From NCBI GenBank assembly GCA_017620915.1, contig JAFZSK010000115.1, positions 1 to 46,815 on the forward strand: a DNA stretch of 46,815 nucleotides, written 5' to 3'. The notes under the pieces are model-generated. The model made no database searches, was not told the origin of the DNA, and was given only the letters and a program-made list of their open reading frames with translations. Made by a program: the position numbers and the translations under genes. Source of the DNA: Clostridia bacterium (GTDB lineage: Bacteria > Bacillota > Clostridia > UBA1212 > UBA1255). Positions 24,331 to 33,386 of this stretch are shown piece by piece. Numbering within the stretch: position 1 is the stretch's first letter; each line of letters begins with the position of its first letter.

Positions 24331-24942
24331 TTACTGAAGATGATTCCGGATGCAGGAGCGGAGCAGGTCCATGGCGACGGAATTGCGGCCGCCCTGCGGA
24401 ATGATCAGATCGGCGTAGCGTTTGCTGGGCTCGACGTACGCTTCGTGCATGGGTTTGACCGTCTCCACGTACTGGGCGATGACCGAATCCAGGCTGCGGC
24501 CGCGCTCTTTCACGTCGCGCCGTATGCGCCGCAAAATGCGCACGTCGGCGTCGGTGTCAACAAATATCTTGATGTCCAGCAGCTCCCGCACTTCGGCGAG
24601 CGCGAGCACCATAATGCCGTCAACGAGCAGCACCCGCCCGGGCTCGATACGCCGCGTTTCTTCGCTGCGGTCGTGCACGGTAAAGTCGTATACGGGGCTG
24701 TCAACGGCCCTTCCCTCCTTCAGCGCTTTGATATGTTCCACCATCAATCCGGTGTCAAACGCGTCCGGATGGTCGTAGTTCATCCTGCTGCGCTCTTCAA
24801 AGGTCAATTCATGATGCGCCTTGTAATAGTCGTCGCACTTGAGCAGTGCCACGTCTTCGCCGAAACTGTCGCGTATGATGCGTGCTACGGTGCTTTTCCC
24901 GCTGCCGGTACCCCCGGCGATCCCGATAGTCAGTGATTCCAT
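24331..24942 (-). CDS. udk: Uridine kinase family nucleoside kinase
   Basis: 203 residues from the ATG at 24942, which follows GGAGGGGAGC. Uridine kinase phosphorylates uridine and cytidine in pyrimidine salvage. The P-loop GGTGSGKS is at 10-17, the CDDYY substrate motif near 40, NYDHPDAFD near 60 and the lid RRIRRDVKERGRS near 150-163. Related phosphoribulokinase-type enzymes share these motifs, so substrate assignment is by overall match. It is the first gene of the minus-strand group and has a candidate promoter directly upstream. Pyrimidine synthesis genes lie 5 kb away on the other strand. Confidence 0.88.
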   Translation of the reverse strand: MESLTIGIAGGTGSGKSTVARIIRDSFGEDVALLKCDDYYKAHHELTFEERSRMNYDHPDAFDTGLMVEHIKALKEGRAVDSPVYDFTVHDRSEETRRIEPGRVLLVDGIMVLALAEVRELLDIKIFVDTDADVRILRRIRRDVKERGRSLDSVIAQYVETVKPMHEAYVEPSKRYADLIIPQGGRNSVAMDLLRSCIRNHLQ

Positions 24943-24963
24943 CTTGTGCTCCCCTCCGGGCTT

Positions 24964-24992
24964 ATTATACACCAAAAGCAGGCTTTTGTGAA
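24964..24992 (-). promoter_or_regulatory. Probable promoter of the udk directon
   Basis: On the minus strand TTCACA (24992-24987) and TATAAT (24969-24964) with 17-nt spacing, 22 nt before the udk start. The spacer contains a perfect inverted repeat CAAAAGC-AG-GCTTTTG (24973-24988), a possible operator. The -35 match is weak. Confidence 0.5.
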
Positions 24993-25176
24993 TTAGGGAA
25001 TTAGGCCTTTTCCTTTATAGAATTATGGAATTAGTGAATTGAGGTGTCGCCGGCGGCGATGAACTCATGCGTGATGCGGTCGCCGCTCCTTATCGCCCGT
25101 GAGATCCGCGGCCGATCAGGTCGCTCCTCAATTTCCTAATTATACTCAGGCACTAAACCTGGTTTCCTAATTCTAT
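24991..25176. repeat. MITE-like element with nested inverted arms
   Basis: AATTAGTGAATTGAGG at 25029-25044 is mirrored (14 of 16) by CCTCAATTTCCTAATT at 25126-25141. Further out, the ATAGAATTATGGAA word near 25017-25030 is mirrored by TTTCCTAATTCTAT at 25163-25176. The core is GC-rich. Its left part resembles 6290-6340, so it seems to be a dispersed non-coding family. It fills most of the 323-bp gap between udk and asnS; the rest is the two promoters. Confidence 0.55.
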
Positions 25177-25194
25177 TCCTAGGCTAAATCTTAT

Positions 25195-25223
25195 TTGCCA
25201 TTGGCATCGTAAAGTGGTATAAT
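25195..25223 (+). promoter_or_regulatory. Sigma-A promoter of asnS with overlapping palindrome
   Basis: TTGCCA at 25195-25200 and TATAAT at 25218-25223 with 17-nt spacing. The palindrome TGCCA-T-TGGCA (25196-25206) overlaps the -35 box and could bind a regulator. The leader is about 35 nt, too short for a T-box. Confidence 0.7.
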
Positions 25224-25265
25224 TCGCCGCGTACACTATTTTCCTTGAAGGAGATGTTGACGACA

Positions 25266-26660
<1,395 letters not shown>

Positions 26661-26663
26661 GAA

Positions 26664-27227
26664 TTACATCAGCTTCTTGCCGGCCTTCCAGGCGCCGCCG
26701 GCTTCGTCGCCGACTTTGTAGTATTTGCGGCCGAACTGGTCGAACAGGATGGCGTCGAGTTTGGCGGCGTCCACTTTGCCGCGGTCGTTGAGGACTTCTT
26801 CGCGGGCGGTGACGTTGACGATGCGGCCGACAACGCACTGGACGCCTTCGGTATTGACCGTCTCCACGTATTCGCACTCCATCGTCAGCGGGAACTCTTC
26901 GATGACCGGGGCGTTGACCCACTTGCTGCGGGTGGCCGTGAGCCCGGTGCGCGCGAATTTGTCCTTCACTTTCCCGCCGCTGACAATGCCGAAATAATCC
27001 GCCTCCGCCACGTGCGCCGCGTCGGCGATCGCCACCGTGAACGCCTTCGTGCGGTCAATATTCTTATTCGTCTCGTGCCCGTAAATGCACAGCGCGACTT
27101 TGTCCATGCCGCACGCCGTGCCCCACGCCGCGTTCATGACGTCAACGCTCCCGTCCTCGCCGTACGTAGCGATCATCAGCACCGGCATCGGGAACACGCC
27201 CGGAAATACGCCCAGATCTTTTCTCAT
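26664..27227 (-). CDS. Flavin reductase-like FMN-binding protein
   Basis: 187 residues from the ATG at 27227, behind GGGAGGG. The pattern PMPVLMIATYGEDGSVDVMNAAWG near the N-terminus, followed by ALCIYGHETNKNI and FTVAIADAAHVAEADYFG, is that of the flavin reductase/split-barrel FMN-binding family common in anaerobes. Such proteins bind FMN and may transfer electrons, but substrates are mostly unknown. The stop lies 3 nt from the convergent asnS stop, leaving no room for a terminator. Its promoter shares a -35 region with the divergent surface-protein promoter. Confidence 0.85.
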   Translation of the reverse strand: MRKDLGVFPGVFPMPVLMIATYGEDGSVDVMNAAWGTACGMDKVALCIYGHETNKNIDRTKAFTVAIADAAHVAEADYFGIVSGGKVKDKFARTGLTATRSKWVNAPVIEEFPLTMECEYVETVNTEGVQCVVGRIVNVTAREEVLNDRGKVDAAKLDAILFDQFGRKYYKVGDEAGGAWKAGKKLM

Positions 27228-27261
27228 GTGAAGCCCTCCCGCATAAATGATTTCGGTCAAT

Positions 27262-27290
27262 ATGATACAGCGCAAATGGCTGATTGTCAA
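27262..27290 (-). promoter_or_regulatory. Promoter of the flavin reductase-like gene
   Basis: On the minus strand TTGACA (27290-27285) and TATCAT (27267-27262) with 17-nt spacing. Its -35 overlaps that of the divergent promoter by five bases. Confidence 0.65.
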
Positions 27291-27312
27291 TTCTCCTGTT
27301 TTCGAGTATAAT
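27284..27312 (+). promoter_or_regulatory. Promoter of the 904-aa surface protein
   Basis: TTGTCA at 27284-27289 and TATAAT at 27307-27312 with 17-nt spacing, followed by a leader of about 90 nt to the start codon. Confidence 0.7.
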
Positions 27313-27408
27313 ACCGCCATAGAGCGGGCGGCGGCGCGGGTGCGGAATGGAGCCTGTGCGGTTGCCTCCCGGAAGACGTTTTAAGCAGTCGAAAGGAGTA
27401 CCGCGAAT

Positions 27409-30123
27409 ATGAAAACGAAGATCATCAGATTGACCGCGTGCCTGGCCGCAGTGCTGGCGATATTGACCGTGATCGTGCTGATCAGCGGAAGCAAAATGCT
27501 CCGCGCCCGCGCCGAAGAAGACGGTGTCAAATACATCACCGGCAAGATCGATATCACGTTCGATCCCACGCGGCTGTTCCTGTCCGAGAAGCTCACCGGC
27601 AGAGATATTATCGACGGAATCAAGTACGCCGGATTGCCCCATTTCGGGTACAACTACGACGGGCCCGACGAAGGCGGCTGGTACATCGACTCCGGAGGCT
27701 ACTACACCTGCCTGGTTAAGGTGGATAAAGATTATCCCACCTCTCCCGATTACTGGTATTCGCTCAATTACAACGACGAACCGATCTCAAAATCGAATAA
27801 TTATTACTTCCAGATCTGCATCGAGAATTACGACGGATACGAGTTCGACTCTGCGCACCTGCCCACAATAACGGTAAACGGCAAGACGCCGGATTATGTT
27901 TACCCCGTCGGCGCCCCTCCCAGCTACATTTACGTATTCGTGCCGCTGGAATATCACGAAGATTACAAGCTGGTGACCGAAGCGGGGCCGAAGTACGACT
28001 ACTTCACGGTACAGCGCGGCACATCCAAACAGCTCATTTCTTACGTCAAGGGCAACGACACAAGCGTCGTCTGGAGTCTGGTTGACGCCGAGAGCAGCGG
28101 CACGACCATCACGCCCGACGGCCTGCTCACGGTGGGCAAAGACGAAGTCAACTACTTTGAAGTCCGCTGCGCCTCCGCGGTATATCCGGAGATCGGCCGG
28201 ACCGCCTCGATATATGTCACGGATGATCCGGTGGTCGTCACCAATATAAAGGTAACTCACAACGCGAAAATGGGCGTTGCCTACCGCAGCCAGTGGGTCA
28301 ATTTCGATGCCGTTGTCTCCGGCACCGAACAGTCGGACGTGGTATGGTCGCTGCAGTCAAAATTCAACGATCCGGACTCGCATCTGGATGAGTACGGGAG
28401 CGTATATATTGGCAGAGGCGAGACCGCGAAGTCGGTGACCGTGCGCGCCACGTCCGCGTTTGACTCCACTAAATACGGCGAATGCACGCTGGAGATCAAA
28501 GAGCCGGGCCAGCTGAAGGGTACGATCGCCATCACATATAATGAAAAGATCCTGGTGCTGAACAGCGCGTATTCCGGATTTGAGATCACCGAAATGCTGC
28601 TGGATCCGGAGGCCGGCGGGGTCAGCCATTTAAGCTACGACCGGGCGCAGGACGGCTGGTATGTGGACTCGAACGCATACTGCACGCATCTGGTGAAGAA
28701 AAACGAGTTCGATGAACCGTATTACTGGGACAGCTATTACTATGTCAACGATGAGCCGCTGGATCCCGACGGCGAGTATTATCTGCGGATCGAAGTGGAG
28801 AACGATATTGACGCCGGCTACGAGTGGGATCCGGCCAACCTGCCCAAGTTCACGGTCAACGGCAAAGCGGCGGATATTGTCCTGCCTACCCAGTATAAGG
28901 ACGGATATATTGACCTGTATGTGAAAGTCAAAACACAGAAACAGCGGTCGGTCAAGCTCACTGCGCTGAATATCGTAGATCCGCCGATCCACACGATCTA
29001 CTATCCCGGAGATACGTTCGACATTGAGGGGATCCGTGCGACCGCGGTGTATTCGGACGGCAACACTTCAGATGTATCCGGTAAACTGACGTTTAAGCCG
29101 GAAGGTGCGCTCAAGGTTTCGGACAAAGCCGTAACGCTCAGTCTGACGGTCGACGGCGTGACGAAGACCGCGTCGCAGGCGATACAGGTAGTGTCAAAAG
29201 ATGAATATTATATATTGACCTTCGACAGTTTCGGCGGCAGCTACGTTCCGGCTCAGGCAGTCAAGATCGGCGACAAACCGGTCAAGCCTGCGGATCCGGT
29301 CAAAAAACACCTGACGCTGGCCAAATGGATCGATCTGTCCAGCTGGGATACTCTGGATTTTGACAAGCCGCTCAGCGGCTCCATACGGGCCCGGGCGTTA
29401 TGGGTATGCTACGCCCGCGCGGATGTTTATCCGGCCGGCAGCGGTAAAGTGTGCGCGCGCGGCCACGGCACTTACGCGGATTATTATGAATATACGCCGG
29501 ATGAGTATGAATACAGTTCAGGCGGCTTCCAGGTACTGCCCAATGAGGGCTACGTTTTCAAGGAATGGCGGCTGGGCGGCCCGGACGGCGAGCTGGTCGT
29601 ACCGGATGAGACGCTGCCGTATTTTGTTTTGAAAGACTACCCCTCCGAAGTCATATTCCGCACCACCGACGGCGGGTACCGGTTCTACGCCATCTTTGAA
29701 CCTACGGGCGAAGTACCGGGACCCACAACAGGTCCGGAGGTCACCGCGGAACCGGGGACAACTGCCGAGCCTTCAGTTACCGCCGAGCCCGGTGCGACTG
29801 ATGATCCCGGGACAACTGCTGAGCCCGGTGCGAGCGATGAACCGGGGGCAACTGCCGAACCCGGTGCGACCGGCGAGCCGGTGACAACCGCAGAACCCGG
29901 CGCTTCCGGCGAACCTGCGGTCACGGCTGACGCCACTCCGGCGCCGGCTACGAACCACGGCAGCGGCGACAACAGCGTAGACAACAGCGGTAAAGATAAC
30001 AGCAGTAACGGCAAAAAAGGCGGCGTGCCGGTGTGGGTCGTGATCGTGAGCGCGGTTGCCGCCCTGGGCATCGGCGCGGGCGTGACGGCGCTGGTGCTGT
30101 CGCTCAAGAAAAAGAAGCAATAA
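27409..30123 (+). CDS. Multidomain surface protein with duplicated module, Ig-like and InlB-like repeats
   Basis: 904 residues, start behind AAAGGAG. After the signal peptide (about 1-36) a module of about 140 residues (41-180; GWYIDSGGYYTCLVKVD, YWYSLNYNDEPIS, LPTITVNGK) recurs at about 367-510 (GWYVDSNAYCTHLVKK, YYYVNDEPLDPDG, LPKFTVNGK). Between them are bacterial Ig-like (Big_2-type) segments (VVWSLVDAESSGTTITPDG). A Big_3-like domain follows (IYYPGDTFDIEGIRATAVYSDG), then an InlB B-repeat-like segment (YYILTFDSFGGSYVPAQAV), a T/E/P/G/A repeat linker, one membrane helix and LKKKKQ. It is probably displayed on the cell for adhesion or binding. It ends in TAA only 34 nt before pyrK with no terminator, so it may be cotranscribed with the pyr genes. 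Confidence 0.8.
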   Translation: MKTKIIRLTACLAAVLAILTVIVLISGSKMLRARAEEDGVKYITGKIDITFDPTRLFLSEKLTGRDIIDGIKYAGLPHFGYNYDGPDEGGWYIDSGGYYTCLVKVDKDYPTSPDYWYSLNYNDEPISKSNNYYFQICIENYDGYEFDSAHLPTITVNGKTPDYVYPVGAPPSYIYVFVPLEYHEDYKLVTEAGPKYDYFTVQRGTSKQLISYVKGNDTSVVWSLVDAESSGTTITPDGLLTVGKDEVNYFEVRCASAVYPEIGRTASIYVTDDPVVVTNIKVTHNAKMGVAYRSQWVNFDAVVSGTEQSDVVWSLQSKFNDPDSHLDEYGSVYIGRGETAKSVTVRATSAFDSTKYGECTLEIKEPGQLKGTIAITYNEKILVLNSAYSGFEITEMLLDPEAGGVSHLSYDRAQDGWYVDSNAYCTHLVKKNEFDEPYYWDSYYYVNDEPLDPDGEYYLRIEVENDIDAGYEWDPANLPKFTVNGKAADIVLPTQYKDGYIDLYVKVKTQKQRSVKLTALNIVDPPIHTIYYPGDTFDIEGIRATAVYSDGNTSDVSGKLTFKPEGALKVSDKAVTLSLTVDGVTKTASQAIQVVSKDEYYILTFDSFGGSYVPAQAVKIGDKPVKPADPVKKHLTLAKWIDLSSWDTLDFDKPLSGSIRARALWVCYARADVYPAGSGKVCARGHGTYADYYEYTPDEYEYSSGGFQVLPNEGYVFKEWRLGGPDGELVVPDETLPYFVLKDYPSEVIFRTTDGGYRFYAIFEPTGEVPGPTTGPEVTAEPGTTAEPSVTAEPGATDDPGTTAEPGASDEPGATAEPGATGEPVTTAEPGASGEPAVTADATPAPATNHGSGDNSVDNSGKDNSSNGKKGGVPVWVVIVSAVAALGIGAGVTALVLSLKKKKQ
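29740..29936 (+). repeat. TAEPGA-type coding repeats
   Basis: About eleven imperfect 5-6 residue units (TAEPG, DDPGT, SDEPGA, TGEPVT) form a low-complexity stalk before the membrane helix of the surface protein. Likely variable by slippage. Confidence 0.75.
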
Positions 30124-30157
30124 TTATCGAGCGAAGGAGCAGAATAGCGGAGCAGCT

Positions 30158-30889
30158 ATGAAGCAGTGTATTTTTGAAATAACCGACAACCGGCCGATCG
30201 CCGACAGCGTGTATCTGCTGTCGTTGTCCGGAGACACTTCGGCGGTGAGCGCGCCGGGGCAGTTCGTGAACCTGCGGCTGGACGGGTTTTATCTGCGCCG
30301 GCCGTTGTCCGTGTTCGACTGCAGCGCCGGGCGGCTGCGCCTGATCTATAAAGTGGTGGGCGAAGGCACTGCCGCGCTGGCCCGCCTCGCGCCGGGGACA
30401 ACGCTGGACGTTCTGACCGGCCTGGGCAACGGCTACGATCTCTCCGCCTCCGGTCCCGCGCCGCTGCTGATCGGCGGCGGTGCCGGCGTGCCGCCGCTGT
30501 ACTGGCTGTGCCGCGAACTGGTGCGCCGCGGCGCCGAGCCCCGGGTCGTGCTGGGGTTCAATTCCGCCAAAGACGTCTTCTGCGAGCGCGAATTCCGCGA
30601 GTTGTGCGGCGGCCGCGTTACGGTGTGCACCGTTGACGGCAGTTACGGGGTCAAGGGCTTTGTCACCGACCACCTGCCGGAGGATTACTCCTATTTTTAC
30701 ACCTGCGGTCCGGAGCCGATGCTGCGCGCGGTGGCGCGTACGGCAGCGACTTCCGGCGAGCTGAGTTTCGAAGAGCGCATGGGCTGCGGGTTCGGCGCCT
30801 GCATGGGCTGCAGCTGCCGCACGCTCACGGGCAACAAACGCATCTGCCGCGAAGGCCCGGTGCTGAAGAAGGAGGAGATCATATGGTGA
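30158..30889 (+). CDS. pyrK: Dihydroorotate dehydrogenase B, electron-transfer subunit
   Basis: 243 residues. PyrK carries FAD and a 2Fe-2S cluster and passes electrons from dihydroorotate oxidation by PyrD to NAD+. The FAD-binding part has RRPLSVFDC near 48 and the nucleotide part LLIGGGAGVPPLYWL near 105-119. The 2Fe-2S cysteines are in GCGFGACMGCSCR and RICREGP near 208-235. GGAGCAGCT precedes the start. It overlaps pyrD by 7 bp and opens the pyr operon. No separate promoter or PyrR-type attenuator is visible in the 34 nt upstream. Confidence 0.93.
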   Translation: MKQCIFEITDNRPIADSVYLLSLSGDTSAVSAPGQFVNLRLDGFYLRRPLSVFDCSAGRLRLIYKVVGEGTAALARLAPGTTLDVLTGLGNGYDLSASGPAPLLIGGGAGVPPLYWLCRELVRRGAEPRVVLGFNSAKDVFCEREFRELCGGRVTVCTVDGSYGVKGFVTDHLPEDYSYFYTCGPEPMLRAVARTAATSGELSFEERMGCGFGACMGCSCRTLTGNKRICREGPVLKKEEIIW

Positions 30890-31905
30890 CGTCCGAACTT
30901 GGCGGCGCGGCAGATTTCGCGACTGTTGCGGCGAGCGGCGAGGCCGGCGATTCCGCGGCCGCTGCGGCGTGCACCGCGGCCGGCGCCGCAATCAATACCG
31001 CCGTCGACCTGTGCGGCATCCGCCTGGACAATCCGGTCATCCCCGCCTCGGGCACGTTTGGCTACGGTTACGAATTCGCGGAGCTGTTCGACATCAACGA
31101 ACTGGGCACTTTCTCTTTCAAAGGCACCACCGCGGAGCCGCGCTTCGGCAACCCTACGCCGCGCATTGCGGAATGCCCCGCGGGCATGCTGAATTCAGTG
31201 GGACTTCAAAACCCGGGCGCGCAGGCAGTAAAAGATATCGAACTTCCGCGGCTGAAGCAGGTCTTCTTTAAGCCGGTGATGGCCAACGTCAGCGGTTTCT
31301 CGGTTGATGACTACGTTTACACGGTATCGCTGCTGGAGGACGAGGCGCAGATCGGCTGGTTCGAGATCAATATCAGCTGCCCCAACGTCCACGGTGGCGG
31401 CATGAGTTTCGGCACTTCCGCCGCGGCCGCCGCGGAAGTAATTGCCGCGGTGCGAAAGGTAACAAAAAAGCCGGTGCTGGCCAAATTGTCCCCCAACGTC
31501 ACGGATGTGGCGGAAATTGCCCGCGCGTGTGAAGCAGCCGGCGCTGACGGCATCAGCCTGATCAACACACTGCTGGGCATGCGGATCGATCTTAAGCGCC
31601 GCAGACCGGTGCTGGCCAACACGACCGGCGGCCTGTCGGGCCCGGCGGTGCTGCCCGTGGCGCTGCGGATGGTTTACCAGGTTTCGCAGGCGGTGCGCGT
31701 ACCCGTGGTCGGCATGGGCGGCATTTCCTCCGCGCGGGACGTGCTGGAAATGATGATGTGCGGGGCAACTGCCGTAGAGGTCGGTGCGGCCAACCTGGTC
31801 GACCCGTTCGCTTCGCTTAAGATCGTGCGCGCACTGCCGGACGCCCTGGCGGAACTCGGCGTCAACGACATAAACGACATCATCGGCGCCGCGCTGCAGC
31901 GGTAA
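30883..31905 (+). CDS. pyrD: Dihydroorotate dehydrogenase B, catalytic subunit
   Basis: 340 residues, class 1B enzyme that oxidises dihydroorotate to orotate with FMN. The core starts at AINTAVDLCGIRLDNPVIPASGTFGYG (about residue 36). The catalytic cysteine is in FEINISCPNVHGGG near 165-178, followed by KPVLAKLSPNV near 198, the GADGISLINT segment near 224 and the phosphate-binding VPVVGMGGISSARD near 273. The first 35 or so residues are an unusual Ala/Gly-rich extension. The start ATG sits behind AAGGAGG with good spacing, so the extension appears to be translated. It overlaps the pyrK stop. Confidence 0.93.
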   Translation: MVTSELGGAADFATVAASGEAGDSAAAAACTAAGAAINTAVDLCGIRLDNPVIPASGTFGYGYEFAELFDINELGTFSFKGTTAEPRFGNPTPRIAECPAGMLNSVGLQNPGAQAVKDIELPRLKQVFFKPVMANVSGFSVDDYVYTVSLLEDEAQIGWFEINISCPNVHGGGMSFGTSAAAAAEVIAAVRKVTKKPVLAKLSPNVTDVAEIARACEAAGADGISLINTLLGMRIDLKRRRPVLANTTGGLSGPAVLPVALRMVYQVSQAVRVPVVGMGGISSARDVLEMMMCGATAVEVGAANLVDPFASLKIVRALPDALAELGVNDINDIIGAALQR

Positions 31906-31969
31906 AACGCCTAAAACGCGGCCGGGCGACTAAAACGCTGCCGGCCGCTGAACAGAAAGGATCAACAAT

Positions 31970-33376
31970 ATGGGAAAAGCTGTTATAATCGCCTGCGATT
32001 TTGCGGATAAAGCGACCACGCTGAAGTTTCTGGACCGGTTCCGGGAGCGCGGCGTACTGCCCTTCGTCAAGATCGGCATGGAACTGTTCTACGCCGAAGG
32101 CCCGCAGATCGTGCGGGAGATCAAGGCGCGCGGCCACCGGATCTTTCTGGACCTGAAGCTGCACGACATCCCGAATACGGTGAAGAAGGCAATGGCGGTG
32201 TTGTCCGCGCTCGACGTTGACATGTGCAACCTGCACGCCGCGGGCACGCGCAAAATGATGGAAGCGGCGCTGGAAGGCCTCACCCGGCCGGACGGCACGC
32301 GGCCGCTGCTGCTGGGCGTGACACAGCTCACTTCTACGGACCAGCGCGCGCTGGAGGACGAGATCCTGATCCCACAGCCGATCGGCTCTGTGGTCATGCA
32401 ATATGCGCAGAACGTCAAGGCCGCGGGCCTGGACGGCGTGGTCTGCTCGCCGCTGGAGGCAACCGATGTCCACCGCGCCTGCGGTGCCGGTTTCCTCACG
32501 GTGACGCCCGGTGTGCGTTTCCCGGAGAGCGCCGCGGGTGATCAGAAGCGCGTGACCACTCCTGCCCAGGCGGCCGCGCTGGGTTCAGACTACATCGTTA
32601 TGGGCCGGCCGATCACCGGCGCGGACGATCCGGTAGCAGCGTACCTGCGGGCGACCGCAGAATTTTGCGGCAGCAGCGACACAGATGCGGCAGTCTGCGG
32701 CAACGAGACACCCGCCGGCGCCGCCGGCTCGCGTATAACGCCGGAACTGATCGCCGCCGATTTACTGAATATCCACGCGGTGTTCCTGCGCCCGAACGAA
32801 CCGTTCACCTGGGCCAGCGGAATCAAGAGCCCAATCTATTGCGACAACCGCCTCACCCTCACCGCCCCCGAAGTCCGGCTGGATGTGGAGCGCGGCCTCG
32901 CCCAGACCGTGCGCGAGCAATACCCAGAGGCTGAAGTACTCATGGGCACGTCCACCGCGGGAATTGCCCATGCCGCCATCACCGGTCACCTGCTGAACAT
33001 GCCGATGGGCTACGTGCGCTCCGGTTCGAAAGATCACGGACGGCAGAACCGCATCGAGGGACGGCTGGAGCCCGGGCAGAAAGTCGTAGTCATTGAAGAC
33101 CTGATCTCCACCGGCGGCAGCGCGATCGAAGTGGTGAACGCCCTCCGGGAAGCCGGCGCGGAAGTGTTGGGCATCGCTTCAATATTCACTTATGGCATGA
33201 AATCCGGTCGGGAACGGCTGGCCGCCGCGGGCGTAAAGAACGTCTCCCTGACCGACTTCGACACCGTTACGGATGTCGCGGCAAAGTCCGGATATATAAC
33301 CGATTCCGACCGGGCGCGGCTGCTGCGCTTCCGAGATAACCCCTCTGACGAAAGCTGGATCACCGCCAACCACTAA
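31970..33376 (+). CDS. pyrFE: Fused OMP decarboxylase - orotate phosphoribosyltransferase
   Basis: 468 residues catalysing the last two steps to UMP. Residues about 1-230 are OMP decarboxylase: KAVIIACDFADK at the start, PFVKIGMELFYAEGP, the catalytic FLDLKLHDIPNTVKKA near 60-77 and VTPGVRF near 180. A linker of about 25 residues (SSDTDAAVCGNETPAGAAG) leads to orotate phosphoribosyltransferase (about 255-468): RPNEPFTWASGIKSPIYCDNR, GTSTAGIAHA, MGYVRSGSKDHGRQNRIEG and the PRPP motif VVVIEDLISTGGS near 365-377. The order decarboxylase-transferase is the reverse of animal UMP synthase. Both active sites look intact. GAAAGGATC precedes the start. Confidence 0.95.
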   Translation: MGKAVIIACDFADKATTLKFLDRFRERGVLPFVKIGMELFYAEGPQIVREIKARGHRIFLDLKLHDIPNTVKKAMAVLSALDVDMCNLHAAGTRKMMEAALEGLTRPDGTRPLLLGVTQLTSTDQRALEDEILIPQPIGSVVMQYAQNVKAAGLDGVVCSPLEATDVHRACGAGFLTVTPGVRFPESAAGDQKRVTTPAQAAALGSDYIVMGRPITGADDPVAAYLRATAEFCGSSDTDAAVCGNETPAGAAGSRITPELIAADLLNIHAVFLRPNEPFTWASGIKSPIYCDNRLTLTAPEVRLDVERGLAQTVREQYPEAEVLMGTSTAGIAHAAITGHLLNMPMGYVRSGSKDHGRQNRIEGRLEPGQKVVVIEDLISTGGSAIEVVNALREAGAEVLGIASIFTYGMKSGRERLAAAGVKNVSLTDFDTVTDVAAKSGYITDSDRARLLRFRDNPSDESWITANH

Positions 33377-33386
33377 GGAGTACGAC

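Noticed and set aside
24943-25265. T-box leader for asnS
   Set aside because: The promoter is only about 40 nt from the start codon, and no T-box sequence or antiterminator pair is visible.
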